From the NCBI RefSeq assembly GCF_001680005.1, contig NC_033561.1:868001-932000 (forward strand): 64,000 nt of DNA, read 5' to 3'. The DNA is from Plasmodium coatneyi (Eukaryota; Apicomplexa; Aconoidasida; Haemosporida; Plasmodiidae). The position numbers and the translations under genes are program-made. The notes under the pieces are model-generated. The model saw only the letters and a program-made list of their open reading frames with translations. It was not told the DNA's origin and did no database searches. This document shows, piece by piece, positions 36,986-47,617 of this stretch; positions within the stretch are counted from its first letter, which is position 1, and each line of letters opens with the position of its first letter.

Positions 36986-39436
36986 CTACGGGTCCTGCCA
37001 CTTGTTGTATTTCTTAATGAGCTCTACAAGTTTGTCACAAGCGTCCTCCTCAGGGATGTTTCTCTCGACAAGTTCTTTCCCATAATAGAGGTCGATTTTT
37101 TTGGGGCCACTTCCAACATAACCAAAATGGGCATCTGCCATTTCACCAATGCCATTGACAATGCATCCCATGACGGCAATTTTAACTCCCTTCAAATGAC
37201 CAGTGAGCTTCATAATTTTCTGTGTCGTTTCTTGTATATTAAAAAGGGTTCGACCACAAGAGGGGCAGGAAATATAATCCGTTTTGAAAAGACGAGCACG
37301 TGTGTCCTGTAGGATATTCAAGGTGAGAAAGGAGTTTAGTGCAACCCGAGAGCGAACTTCCTCTTTAGAATTTCCATCCGGTTTTGTGTACCCATCTGTG
37401 ACATTTATTATCAGCCCATCTCCCATTAAGTCGATTAGGCAAGTGCCTACGTAGAGTGTTGAATCAACTAGCATGTCGTCATAGTTGGTAGAGTTCACAT
37501 TCGCATAGTGCACATAAGGCAGGTCTATATTTAGGGAGTTTACAATTTCGTTAAACCGTCTGGTAGCTAGGACATGTTCGTGTATATTATCTGATTTGAG
37601 AAGGAAAAATAAGGGACGTGGGTTTTCTTTCCCTTTAATTTGGTTAAAAACATCTTCAATCAGTTTCGTGTCTTCCTTCCCGTTCACCATTAGTACGTAC
37701 CCCTTCGCCGTGCTCTGCAGTGGGATTTGCCCCTCGTTCTTCTGCAGGATGGTTTTCACACGATTCAGGTGCAGATAAAATAGGGTGTTCCTGGCAACGT
37801 GGTCCATGTCATGAGTGTATCCACTTCCACTCGTGCTTCCGCTTAGCATGGCCACGTCCCCCTCATCGTACTCCGCCAGTAGGTGTACGCCTGCCTCTGC
37901 TAATTTTCCTACGGTCGCCCATGACTTGCTGCTTAGCTCCCCCAATTTGGGAATAACAACAATATCCGTAGATTTGACGCCCTTTTTAAGGTTTCCATTT
38001 TGATCCACCTCTAAATTCAAGTCTTTGAAAATTTGCAGTGAATCTTCCAGCTCCTTATCAGTGACTACGTTTCCAATGGTGAACTCTTCATGCATCACGC
38101 CTTCCCTCTTTTCGACTTTCCTTTTTGTCAATTTGTTATAATCTCGAAAGTGCTCCTCGAAGTTGAGTAACGTGGAGGAAGTATTATCCGCTGGGGGGGG
38201 AGGAGAAACCCGACCGTCTTTTTCGCCAACCTCATGGTCATCATAGAAGACTCTTTTTTTTAAGTTTTTAATCAACGTTTTGCATGGAGTTAATTCATTC
38301 CAGGGGTCTTCTGTTAACGACATCCTGATGGTGTCTCCTATCCCGTCGTACAGTAGCGAACCTATCCCCAAGTAGGATTTTATTCTTCCGTTATCCCCAA
38401 ACCCTGCTTCCGTGACGCCGAGGTGCAGGGGGAATAACAAGCCGTTGCCCATCCTCTCATATTGTCTAGCCACGAGTAGCCTATACGACTGTATCATAAT
38501 ATACGCGTTGGAAGCCTTCATCGAAAAGACCACATTGAAAAAGTTGTTCTGTTCACACAAATCTGAAAATTCGAACGCTGATTCGACCATGCCTAAGGGG
38601 GTATCCCCATAGTAGGACAGCACCCTAGAAGATAAAGAGCCGTGATTTGTTCCTATCCGTATGGCTCTATTCAACCTCTTACACTTTTCAATCAATGGAA
38701 CGAACTTTTCCCGGATAAATACTTTCCCTTCATCGAATTCTTCCCTTGTTTTGTATACTTTGTCGATCCATTTTTTCCTTCCATCTACGTAATTTCCTGG
38801 GTTCACACGGATTTTATCAAATACATCCGCTGCCATCATAGAAATTTTCGGATTAAAATGTATGTCTGCAACAAGCGGAATGGTAATATTTTGAGCTAGC
38901 AATTTTTCTTTAATATAATAACTCGCCTCTGCTTCCTGGACCCCCTGGACTGTCAATCTGACTAGATCTGCCCCCAATTCTTTGCACTTTTTAATTTGAT
39001 TAACGCATTCATCTACATTTTTCGTATCACAGGTGGTCATGGTTTGAATAGCTATTTTGTTGTTGCCTCCGATTTTGATATTTCCGATGGTCACTTCCCT
39101 TGTGGGGAGCCTCCTGTACTTTTTTGTGCACTCACAGTATTTCTTTATGTCTTTGATGAGATTATATTTGTCTTCATCCGATAAGGAATTCAGTGATTTT
39201 ATTCTTTTCATCTCCTTCTTCTTCATCTTCCTCTTCTCTTCCGATGAGAAAATTTTATTGTGACTCTTCTTCTGAGTGGTGCCCAACAGAAACAGGTAGA
39301 CATTTTGCTTGTCTCGTTTGCTAGCGTTTTCAAATATGTTAGTGGGAAGACCTTTGGCGGGCACTTTTTTTCTCTTTATTTTGGCGCAAAAGCAGAGCGC
39401 TACCATGAAAAAGAGTAGCTTTTTTGCGTGACCCAT
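36986..39436 (-). CDS. ispG: 4-hydroxy-3-methylbut-2-enyl diphosphate synthase (IspG/GcpE), apicoplast
   Basis: IspG reductively opens methylerythritol cyclodiphosphate to HMBPP in the apicoplast MEP isoprenoid pathway. The start chosen (MGHAKKLLFFMVALCFCAKI, ATG at 39436) gives a signal-peptide-like hydrophobic stretch and then a Lys/Arg/Asn-rich leader (IKRKKVPAKGLP), as expected for bipartite apicoplast targeting. An in-frame Met 44 codons upstream exists but would bury it. Of 816 residues, the TIM-barrel part begins near TREVTIGNIKIGG with IAIQTMTTCDTK and DLVRLTVQGVQEA. The large insertion domain of plant/apicomplexan enzymes follows. The C-terminal 4Fe-4S domain has CPSCGR (about 722) and VMGCIVNGIGE (about 756), giving the three Cys ligands plus the catalytic Glu region. 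Confidence 0.95.
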   Translation of the reverse strand: MGHAKKLLFFMVALCFCAKIKRKKVPAKGLPTNIFENASKRDKQNVYLFLLGTTQKKSHNKIFSSEEKRKMKKKEMKRIKSLNSLSDEDKYNLIKDIKKYCECTKKYRRLPTREVTIGNIKIGGNNKIAIQTMTTCDTKNVDECVNQIKKCKELGADLVRLTVQGVQEAEASYYIKEKLLAQNITIPLVADIHFNPKISMMAADVFDKIRVNPGNYVDGRKKWIDKVYKTREEFDEGKVFIREKFVPLIEKCKRLNRAIRIGTNHGSLSSRVLSYYGDTPLGMVESAFEFSDLCEQNNFFNVVFSMKASNAYIMIQSYRLLVARQYERMGNGLLFPLHLGVTEAGFGDNGRIKSYLGIGSLLYDGIGDTIRMSLTEDPWNELTPCKTLIKNLKKRVFYDDHEVGEKDGRVSPPPPADNTSSTLLNFEEHFRDYNKLTKRKVEKREGVMHEEFTIGNVVTDKELEDSLQIFKDLNLEVDQNGNLKKGVKSTDIVVIPKLGELSSKSWATVGKLAEAGVHLLAEYDEGDVAMLSGSTSGSGYTHDMDHVARNTLFYLHLNRVKTILQKNEGQIPLQSTAKGYVLMVNGKEDTKLIEDVFNQIKGKENPRPLFFLLKSDNIHEHVLATRRFNEIVNSLNIDLPYVHYANVNSTNYDDMLVDSTLYVGTCLIDLMGDGLIINVTDGYTKPDGNSKEEVRSRVALNSFLTLNILQDTRARLFKTDYISCPSCGRTLFNIQETTQKIMKLTGHLKGVKIAVMGCIVNGIGEMADAHFGYVGSGPKKIDLYYGKELVERNIPEEDACDKLVELIKKYNKWQDP

Positions 39437-42400
39437 TTTATGGGGATCGGGACACTCACGTGAACGCACGTTATGTATGTCTAAGTGAGTAATACATGTG
39501 TCACACGTATCTTCCAGTGTACCTCCGTGTGATTGCTTGTGTATACCCACACCGGCATTTGCGAACAACGAAAAAACGACTTTAACGGCGATCTAACTGG
39601 AGAAAAAAAAAAAAAAAAAAAAGGGGGTCCTTCCGCAGGTAGATAAATACCTCGTTCTGCCAAGGAGGTGCTCCTTTTTTTTTTTTTTTTTTTTTCCTTC
39701 TGTATATTTTGTTTTTTCCCCCCGAAAGGGGTTATCTAACTGCTTGTCCTTTATTTCGGGAATCTATAAGAAAAGCTTACTCACACATTGCATCTCGCCG
39801 TAACTTCCCTTATCTTACCTTACCACATCATCACCGGTTCTGCAAATCTGTTATTATTACACTATTACACCGCTCCAAATTTGTGTTTCCCCTCAAGATG
39901 GGAGTAGGTCTGCTTCTCCTTTCGCGCAAATTGTTTTTTTTCTTTTTTTTTTTTTTTTTCCCCCAACCTTTTGTAGAATCGTTTTTAGGAATATGGTGAA
40001 AGGTGCCTTCTTGGGGAACCCCTCATCATTTTAAAAAGAAATTGCCACACCTTGACCGAATATTCCAATCCATTTGTAGAATCTACCAAATAACATTTTT
40101 TTGATTTTTTTTTTTTTTTACTTTAAAAAGTTTGCCCGTTCGCCAAGTACAGTGCAATAACTTTTTATATGTACACCTAACATTGGTTACCCTTTAAGTT
40201 TTTACAAAAAAAAAATATATATATAACTACTGGAAAGCATTTGGGCGATACACGGTAGAGCTTAAATTGGGAAGCACCGAAATGGGCATATGTAAGAAGT
40301 ATGTAGTCCATACGATCCGAACGACTAGCGAAAAGGGTGAAGATACGTATACCCATGTAGGTGAAAATTTTTGTGGAACTCACTTAAAAATTAGGAATGC
40401 TGTACTTTGTGGAGTTAGTTACTTATCCTTGTATTGTAGAGTGCTGTTGCCTATGCAGTTATCTGCTTTGTTGGTAACTCGCTCCAGTGTAATGTTTTGA
40501 AAATTCCTCTAAAATGTGACAATTTCTTTTTGTGTTCAATTTTACAAACGACGGAGGTGGAACTGTGGCAATTTTCTCATCTATGTGTAGATGCGCCTAT
40601 GTATATTAATGTGTACGTGCATACTCAGGCACACCGCTCATGCGTGTAAGCGTTCATGAAATGTGTGAGCCCATTAAACAGCGTGCCGAATATTTCCCCA
40701 CCAGCACTGTCGCCAAAGGGGGAAGAAGGCGCATCTGACAACGCTCCCCAGTTGTTTCGCCACTAAATCTCACATTACTCCTTCGTTCTTGTGTTAATTT
40801 TTTTTTTTTTTTCTTTTTTTTTAATCCTACATGCATTACTACGCACATCACATGCCATCATTTTGGTCATTTCCGGGATAGCCAATTTTTTTTTTTTTTT
40901 TTTTTTCGCGCCTCATATTATTATCAAGTAAACAAAGCATTTCTTATCTTTTCCTCTGAAGCGAATAAACTAGTGAATCCCCCAAAAAAATAAAATTATA
41001 AAAAATTTACAAGGATGAAATGTTCCTTTTTTTACCAAATCGAACTTGCGCTTAACAGGAGGGTACACTTCCCCCCCCCCCGCTGCTATGTGACACACAT
41101 CTTACAAGATAAACGAAAACCGGTGCGGATGCATGCCAAAAGGATGTCCTCATAATATGGTATCCTCAAAACGCACCTGTGTGTGCACAGCGTATGCGGC
41201 ACACATTGCCCTCAACATTAAAAGGAAAATGTGAAAAAATTAAAAGCTTTGCTCCGACTGTTGTGAAATAAAAAAGGGGAAGTGCACTTCCCCCCCCAAC
41301 CCCATGCTAGTTTCAAGTATGTGTATATATTTTATTCATATTTCTTCAAACAAAAAAGAGGAAAAAAAAAAAAAAAAAAAGTTTCATCTTAAAAAAGAGG
41401 GGAAATTTTTTTCTCATTATTCCACACACTTTTACCTGTACATTTGTTACATTTCTACAACGAAAATTTTTTAATTTTTTTTGTTTTCCCTTTTAATAAA
41501 GATTAAATGGTTACATTAAAAAGAGCCCATGTGTGTTATCCACTCAAGCAGTGGTACCTCTTCTGCCTTTCACGAAGCTTAGCTCGTAGCTGTACAGCTT
41601 TTGCAACGTCCTGCGTCGCTGTTTCACAAACTGGTGGAGGAGCCAAAGTGCATAATTTAACTTCGTCAGTGGAAGAAATAGCACAAATATACAAATTTCA
41701 AAATGTAGAAGTTAAAACAGTTTGTTTTCTCTTTTTTCAATTAAAAGGAGGGAAAGCACTATGTGAGCGTGAAGCACATGGACGAATACACGCTTCCGCC
41801 GGGGCACTTCATCACAGTTTTTCAAACAAGACATAAGTTTCGTAAAAAGCGAAATACGTCTTAAAAGGGGGCGAAATAAATGACAGTGGTTTCCTGGAAT
41901 AGATGCAATTTCGCAGAGGTGTTCTTCCCTTTTTAAATACGCTGGTGTGCATACTTTTAGTTTAAGCGAGGCTGAGCTGTTCGTATCGACGTAGGAACGC
42001 GCGCAAATCCGCAGCTGTATACGCATTTTTACGCCGCTCTACATCGCAATTGTCGATAATGTCCCATTGGTGCGCAAATTCCTCCAAGAGGAAAATTTAT
42101 CCATTGTTTCACTTCATTTGGATTTTAGCGGCGGAGTGGTGTAAATGAAACTAGCTGTGAAAAAATACCTGTCTGTTCAGGCAAATTTAAAAAAAAAAAA
42201 AAAAAAAAAAAACAGCTATATGTGTGCATGAAGTGCGCCTTTTTTTTTTTTTTTTTTTTTTTTCCTTTAATATGAACAGCCAGACGTGCGTAATTTATTG
42301 AATCCCATCACAACACGCGCTTTTAAAAAACACGTCTTTCTTGGGAAACATTACAACTGTTTATTTTACTTGGATATGTGTACGTACGTAGGTGACGCTT

Positions 42401-42984
42401 TCGAAAATCGTTTTGCCTTCTTCATATTTGCGAATAAACCATTTCGAGTAAGTCTTTTTTTTTTTTTTAAAAAAAGGAAAAACACATTAAGAAGGAGGTT
42501 CTGTACTTATATCCTCCCCCAGGGTGTGGCACTGTTCAGACAACCAACCAGAAATGCACTGTTGTAATTACCCCCATGCGTCTTCTGCGTAACAAAGGAG
42601 TTGCATTTTTTGCTTAAAAAAGACTCACGGGTTTATTTTTTTTTTTTTCTTTTTTTTTCCGCATTTCAACGTACGTACATCAGCTGCCCACTTTTTGCGG
42701 AAAAAAAAGTCTTTCCCGAAGAGGCTTAACATTTGCATGTCAACATATTTTTTCCCAAAAGGGAGTACGAAAAAACGGGAAAGTAACTCGTAAAATGTTA
42801 ATCATAATTTATGATAGTTGAGTATTTAAAAAATTGCACGCATGCACAACAGTTGCAACTCTTTTGAAAAAAAAAATTTTTAAATCGCACGAAAGTGGGG
42901 AGAAAAAAAGTACAGGGACTATAAACCTGCGGAGGCAGCATTTACCAACAGAAACTCGCAAACCATCGTAATTTGGAAGTCACG
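39437..42984. other. 3.5-kb divergent intergenic region (ispG / scramblase)
   Basis: This gap carries the promoters of two divergent genes and many homopolymer runs: T-tracts at 39675-39695, 39947-39960, 40800-40820 and 40887-40907, A-tracts at 41364-41380, and paired A/T tracts at 42188-42263. A candidate small spliced gene lies at 41507-41864 (separate entry). Nothing else is gene-like. Confidence 0.5.
41507..41864 (+). CDS. Candidate small basic protein, two exons (unconfirmed)
   Basis: A frame opening at 41748, just after a T-rich tract ending in TTAAAAG, reads GKHYVSVKHMDEYTLPPGHF and then ITVFQTRHKFRKKRNTS before a TAA at 41862. Its composition and codon variety look like a true protein C-terminus. 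The upstream frame from ATG 41507 (MVTLKRAHVCYPLK...) contains HNLTSSVEEIAQIYKFQN and ends in phase 0 at possible donors GTAGAA or GTTAAA (about 41703-41711). The resulting intron would be only about 37-45 nt, short for Plasmodium, so another upstream exon or donor is possible. I cannot name a family; a small organellar ribosomal or membrane-complex protein would fit the size and basic tail. Confidence 0.35.
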
Positions 42985-44070
42985 ATGAATAACCAGTTCA
43001 TGAATGTTCCTATTAAGAAGGCCGTTTACGCGTCAAGTGTGGTGGAAACGGGGGGAAACAAGCCGCACGCTGGTGATCAGGGTGGCAACAACCAGTGTCC
43101 AAATAGCCAATATGCCAATAACCAGTGTCCAAATAGCCAGTATGCCAATAACCAGTGTCCAAATAACCAGTGTGGAAATAACCAGTATGTGAATAACCAG
43201 TGTCCAAATAACCAACACGGGCACAACCAATTTGCGCACAACCACTGCGCCAACGCGCCGCACCCCAACGCGCCCAACATGAATTACAACTGCCCATACC
43301 CAAACATGCACAACTACCAGCACCAATACCCCATGGGCCCGCCCCAGCAGCAAATGCACATGTTCACGAATGACTGGAAGAGCATCCTGGCCCCCTTAAA
43401 AAGTTGTAGAATCAAGCAACAATTCGATGACAGAGAATTTCTAGCTGATTTTGCCATGGGAATGAAATTAGACTTTAACAATAGGTACTTAGTGCTAGAT
43501 GCAGCCACGGAACTGCTTAAATTTACAGCCATTGAAAGTTCAGACTGTTGCAATAGGAACTGTTTGCCCAAAATGTGTATTCCTATAAATATGAAAATAT
43601 TGACCTATGGAAAGGAATTAAGTCGGCCTGACATTATGGTCGAGAAGGACTGTTCGTGTACCATGTTGTGCTTAAATAGGCCAACGATTAAAATGTATGG
43701 ATTTTCAAACAATAATAATAAGGAGCTAATAGGGACGATAAAATCTCCCTTCAGTTGTTGCTCATACAAATTTGATTTATATGATTCTGCCATGAGGAAG
43801 ATTATATACATGGATGACACCTGTTGCCAGCTTAGTATTTTATTTCCCTGTCCATGTGGTCCTTTTAAATTTAGCAATTTTTATTTGCGAGATGCAAAAA
43901 CAAATGAGAAGGTCGCTCATTTGCAGAAGGAAGTTCCCTTCTTGAAATTTGTAAAACGGGACATCGACAACTATACGCTCAACTTCGAAGAGGTGCAGAA
44001 CCCCGAGTGGAAGATGATGCTCCTGGCCTTTTCGCTCTTTCTGGACTATATGTACTACGACAGGAAGTGA
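42985..44070 (+). CDS. PLSCR: Phospholipid scramblase, Cys-rich, with N-terminal Asn/Gln repeats
   Basis: Scramblases move phospholipids between leaflets in a Ca2+-stimulated way; the Plasmodium enzyme is active on vesicles. ATG 42985 gives 361 residues. Residues about 30-85 are a decapeptide-like repeat (NNQCPNSQYA units with CGNNQY and GHNQ variants), followed by a Pro/His/Gln-rich segment. The scramblase domain (about 125-355) starts DWKSILAPLKSCRIKQQFDD, passes the typical Cys clusters (SSDCCNRNCLPKMC, DCSCTMLCLNRP, FSCCSYKF, FPCPCGPFKF), which are possible palmitoylation or metal sites, and ends in a hydrophobic helix (MMLLAFSLFLDYMYY). It starts a divergent pair with ispG. Confidence 0.93.
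   Translation: MNNQFMNVPIKKAVYASSVVETGGNKPHAGDQGGNNQCPNSQYANNQCPNSQYANNQCPNNQCGNNQYVNNQCPNNQHGHNQFAHNHCANAPHPNAPNMNYNCPYPNMHNYQHQYPMGPPQQQMHMFTNDWKSILAPLKSCRIKQQFDDREFLADFAMGMKLDFNNRYLVLDAATELLKFTAIESSDCCNRNCLPKMCIPINMKILTYGKELSRPDIMVEKDCSCTMLCLNRPTIKMYGFSNNNNKELIGTIKSPFSCCSYKFDLYDSAMRKIIYMDDTCCQLSILFPCPCGPFKFSNFYLRDAKTNEKVAHLQKEVPFLKFVKRDIDNYTLNFEEVQNPEWKMMLLAFSLFLDYMYYDRK
43084..43215 (+). repeat. 30-bp coding repeat in the scramblase gene
   Basis: About two and a half near-identical 30-bp units encode NNQCPNSQYA, followed by diverged 15-bp half-units (NNQCP, NNQCG, NNQYV, NNQCP, NNQHG). The third-position identity between units suggests recent expansion. Confidence 0.9.
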
Positions 44071-44246
44071 GGTAGGGGAAGCAAAACAGGGGAAACTCCA
44101 TGACGAGTCATTTAAAAAAAGAGCTAAACTACCCACCACCAACAACAACAATATGAACAAGAACAAGGACCGTTTTACAAACCGAACTTGTAACGCAGAA
44201 GGAATATGTTTGTCCCTTTTTTTCCTCTTTTTTTTTGTGCACGCTG

Positions 44247-44438
44247 TTAACAATGAATGTTCTCAATCGAGAAAGGATTTTTCAGTCGAGTAAGGATTTT
44301 TCGGTCGAGAAGAGATTTTCCCGTCGGAGTGCCCTCGGGGCGAGAGGATACATCCAAAGCGGGGAATGCGTCGAAAGGTACGCTCAGCGTAGACTTCTTG
44401 GGCTTCAGCTGCTTCTTTGTTTCTTTCGCGTTTGCCAT
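44247..44438 (-). CDS. Candidate 63-residue protein of unknown function
   Basis: A minus-strand ORF begins ATG 44438 in a favourable AAATGGC context and reads MANAKETKKQLKPKKSTLSV, then PFDAFPALDVSSRPEGTP, ending RLKNPFSIENIHC and TAA. It has a basic start and a proline-containing middle, no TM segment and mixed codon use, unlike the homopolymer-driven frames nearby. It could be a separate micro-gene or a first exon. It lies between the convergent scramblase and kelch genes. No family is recognised, and the opposite strand also has an open frame of the same length. Confidence 0.35.
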   Translation of the reverse strand: MANAKETKKQLKPKKSTLSVPFDAFPALDVSSRPEGTPTGKSLLDRKILTRLKNPFSIENIHC

Positions 44439-45010
44439 TTAGGGTTTTCCCTTATTTTATTTTTTTTTCTAAAACGAAAAACGTTAATCATTGCTACCAC
44501 GGTGTGGCTAACCTGTTTGGGGCCTGCACACGGCCCGGATCCCTATGTTTCTAAACACATGGGAAGGCACGTCTCCTTTTATTTTTTTAATTCGAAGCGT
44601 TTTACTTTTTATTATACGTATGCATGTATACGCGCGCCTGTTTGTGTAGGACTACTTTCTCAGTCCGCATTTTTAATGCGTATCAGGAGGGTAATCCTAA
44701 CTGAGAAAACATAGAATTTGCTAAAATTAAAGCGTTAATTTGGTGAAGTAGCGAGGGGGCGTGCAGCCATGCAGTTATGCGGTCACGAGGCAGTACGCAC
44801 TGCGCAGAGTGAGCCGAAACAGAACAACAACAAAAAAAAAAGACAAACGTAAAACGCGAACGCGATTTCTAGGGACGAAAATTCCTAGAGGGGTTGACAT
44901 CACTACAACTGTATGGTGTGGACATCGTGGCGCCGCTGCGACTGATCGGGTGTTACACCTGAAAAACAAACCAATTAACTAACTGGAGACCTGCAAAATA
45001 AGCCGCTTAA
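44439..45010. other. Intergenic, 3' flank of the kelch gene
   Basis: About 570 bp, with T-rich runs near 44455-44470 and an A-run near 44830. It is the 3' flank of the kelch gene and the 5' flank of the small ORF. No further feature is seen. Confidence 0.5.
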
Positions 45011-47617
45011 CTAACTGGAGGATTCCTCTCCCAGGTCGCTGGAGCTTCCCTCAGTCATGCTCGATCCGCATTCTTCAGCCAAAAGCAATTCCCTATACTT
45101 GTGAATTTTCCTGTGGTACTTTTTCAGCACTTGGTATTTCTGCTCACACAGAACGAAAGCGTCTTTTCTACTTCTTTTATTTTCTTCATCCACATTTAGT
45201 TCTTTCAACCAGTGCTCTTTTGTTCTGAGGAAGAATTCATTTAAATTTTCATTGGCATCAAAAATGAAGCCTCCACTTTCTGCCTTTATTTTATTTTCCA
45301 TTTTTTTTATTTTATCAGAAATGATCAAATTTTCTATTTCCTTTTCATCCTTATCTTCATCGTCTATGGAAAGGGAAGAGCTCAAATCACTTTCTTCCAC
45401 ATAAATGTCATCTAAATTTCCTTTATGTACTAGTTCCCATTTTTCTCTTTTGAAAATGTTAATTTTCCAGTGATCACTTAACATTATTTCGTTGTTTTTG
45501 TATTCATACATACCACCTAGTAGGTGCAAAGTTTTGTTCGTTACGAATATGTGGCTGTTGATTCTGCCGATGGGCTCCACGTCGTTTATTACGAACTTGG
45601 TTTTTTTTTCTTCCTCGTTGGTGTCAGAGTCGGGGTCGGAATGGGAATCGGTTAGGTCGTGCTCCGCGCACTCTCCTGGTGCATCTCTTCCCTCAGGGGG
45701 GTCGCCCCCATTATGAGGGTCATCATGATCGCCATTTGGAATGCAGCATTTTTCGAACCCCTTTTTTCCCCTTTTCGAATCGCCCACGATGTTAGTGCTG
45801 CTCGCGTGTGCCGACTCCTCACACTGCATAAACACCGAATGCGAGTCGATTACCTCGTTTGTCGAGGTGCCCATTTCTTTATTCATGTTTAACGCATGGG
45901 AGTTTCCTTTTGGGGACTTTTCGTGAAATTCCTTTTTCTCGTTGTGCAATTCGTTACCACTTCTGTTTTCTGCGTCTTCCTGGTCAATCTTGATCGTTTT
46001 TTTATTTCCATTTTCGTCAAAATAGACAAACACGTTGGAGTAGTACTCCTCGTCATTATTTTCGCCGTCGGTGAAGCGACTTGAATCGTAACCGTCGGAT
46101 GCGGAGTCTCTGGAGGTGCCGAATCGACCTTCTCTACTTTTGCCTAAAGAGTCTTGGTCCCCCGGTAGAAGCTGCTTACTGCTGCTGCCGCCGGAGGGGG
46201 AACCCGGGTTGGGTTCTCCGTTTCGTTTTTTTTTATTTTCCTTTTCGTTTCGGTTAACCTCTCTGACATCGTTATTTCCCTTCAGGCTGAGGTAGGACCA
46301 GTGCTCCTTATTCATGTCAAACGAGTATAAATCGTTAAAGAAGATGGACTGTATGTTGAGTGATTCCTCCAAGGAGGAAACATTACCGGTGGGGGTGCTA
46401 CTCTGCGCTGTCGCCTTGTTCGTGTTATTTTTCTCCACCTTGTCAAAAACACCCCCAAATAAAATTAACGAATTTTTGTAAATGCATGTGCTGAACCCAA
46501 TTCTCTTCGATGGTTGGAAGATACTTTTTTTCAGTTTTTTAAAACTGACCAGGATGTTATTATCTTCCCCAGTGTAGTTTATATTTACAACCCACAAGTC
46601 ATTGTAGTAGGCCCCAATGGCATTCCTAGAAGTGTTTTTTATCTGAGCATACCCTCCATATATATACACCCTTTGAAATTTCATATCGGTGAATAGACTA
46701 ACGCTCGATCTCTTAGATGGCATATACGAATCTAAATCGAAGTTTTTAAAAAAGGTGTTCTTCACATTTTGTGATATTGTTTTATCTCCCTTTTTCTTTT
46801 TTTCATTTTTCGTTGTGTTTACCGTATTTCCAGTGCTGGTTGCATCTTCCTGGGTTAATCTCCTAAACAGGCAGTCCAAATATATGCTGGTTAGGTTTAC
46901 CCATTTGTTGCTACTGATTACGTACATGTAAAGGTCGCTAAAGTATTCTACTGTCTTCCCATTATCGAAAAAGCCTCCAAACATAATTATGGAGCTTTTC
47001 CATAAAATCATTCGATGGCCACTCCTAGGGGAGGGCTTTTCGTCTCTTTTGTTTTTGCATTCTATTTCTTCAAAGGTGTTATTTTTTATGTCAAAGGACC
47101 AGAAATCGTTGTAGTGAAAAAATTGTGTGTTCGTGCATAGTTCCCCCCCAAAGATGTATAACTTTTTATTGAAATAAACCGCTTGGTGTGAACATCTCGG
47201 TTTGGGTTTCTTCCCTGTTGTGAAATAATACTTCCACTTATCTTTCACTACATTGTACTTGAACAAATCGTTGTAAGCCAGCAGTTCGTGGTTATTATTG
47301 TACTCTCCACCGAATAGGAGGAACTCTTCTTCGTTGATAAACGTGACGGAACAGTTGGACCTGGGGCTGGGTTTTTCGCACTCCACAAATGTATTATTAC
47401 TTGTCGTGTTCACATTTATATGTCCATACTTATCTTTTTTATTTAAATTTTCGTAATACAAGCATATGGTTTCGAAATCTGCGTCACTTAACACGTCATG
47501 GTTGCCACTGTTGTCGTTTTTTTTCTTCTTCGTTTTCAAGGACTTCAACTTTTGCTTTTCTTTTTTGAGTTTTATCTTTTCTTGCTTTTCTTTGCTCTTT
47601 TTGTTTTTCTTCCCCAT
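45011..47617 (-). CDS. K10: Kelch-repeat protein, KLHDC4-like (probable orthologue of P. falciparum K10)
   Basis: Kelch repeats fold as a beta-propeller protein-interaction platform; the molecular function of this one is not established. The 868-residue ORF starts with a Lys-rich leader (MGKKNKKSKEKQEKIKLKKE), exactly as KLHDC4/Kel3 proteins do. Kelch blades follow from about residue 80: PSPRSNCSVTFINEEEFLLF with GGEYN, RCSHQAVYFNKKLYIFGGE, PRSGHRMILWKSSIIMFGG, and two more (VYIYGGYAQ and KNSLILFGGVF). A large acidic, Lys/Asn/Ser-rich low-complexity linker (about 440-670) separates these from a final blade (HIFVTNKTLHLLGGMYEYKN). The C-terminus (DEKEIENLIISDKIKKMENK, later LRTKEHWLKEL) again parallels KLHDC4. 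I recall the P. falciparum chromosome 10 kelch gene at the syntenic site. Confidence 0.9.
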   Translation of the reverse strand: MGKKNKKSKEKQEKIKLKKEKQKLKSLKTKKKKNDNSGNHDVLSDADFETICLYYENLNKKDKYGHINVNTTSNNTFVECEKPSPRSNCSVTFINEEEFLLFGGEYNNNHELLAYNDLFKYNVVKDKWKYYFTTGKKPKPRCSHQAVYFNKKLYIFGGELCTNTQFFHYNDFWSFDIKNNTFEEIECKNKRDEKPSPRSGHRMILWKSSIIMFGGFFDNGKTVEYFSDLYMYVISSNKWVNLTSIYLDCLFRRLTQEDATSTGNTVNTTKNEKKKKGDKTISQNVKNTFFKNFDLDSYMPSKRSSVSLFTDMKFQRVYIYGGYAQIKNTSRNAIGAYYNDLWVVNINYTGEDNNILVSFKKLKKSIFQPSKRIGFSTCIYKNSLILFGGVFDKVEKNNTNKATAQSSTPTGNVSSLEESLNIQSIFFNDLYSFDMNKEHWSYLSLKGNNDVREVNRNEKENKKKRNGEPNPGSPSGGSSSKQLLPGDQDSLGKSREGRFGTSRDSASDGYDSSRFTDGENNDEEYYSNVFVYFDENGNKKTIKIDQEDAENRSGNELHNEKKEFHEKSPKGNSHALNMNKEMGTSTNEVIDSHSVFMQCEESAHASSTNIVGDSKRGKKGFEKCCIPNGDHDDPHNGGDPPEGRDAPGECAEHDLTDSHSDPDSDTNEEEKKTKFVINDVEPIGRINSHIFVTNKTLHLLGGMYEYKNNEIMLSDHWKINIFKREKWELVHKGNLDDIYVEESDLSSSLSIDDEDKDEKEIENLIISDKIKKMENKIKAESGGFIFDANENLNEFFLRTKEHWLKELNVDEENKRSRKDAFVLCEQKYQVLKKYHRKIHKYRELLLAEECGSSMTEGSSSDLGEESSS

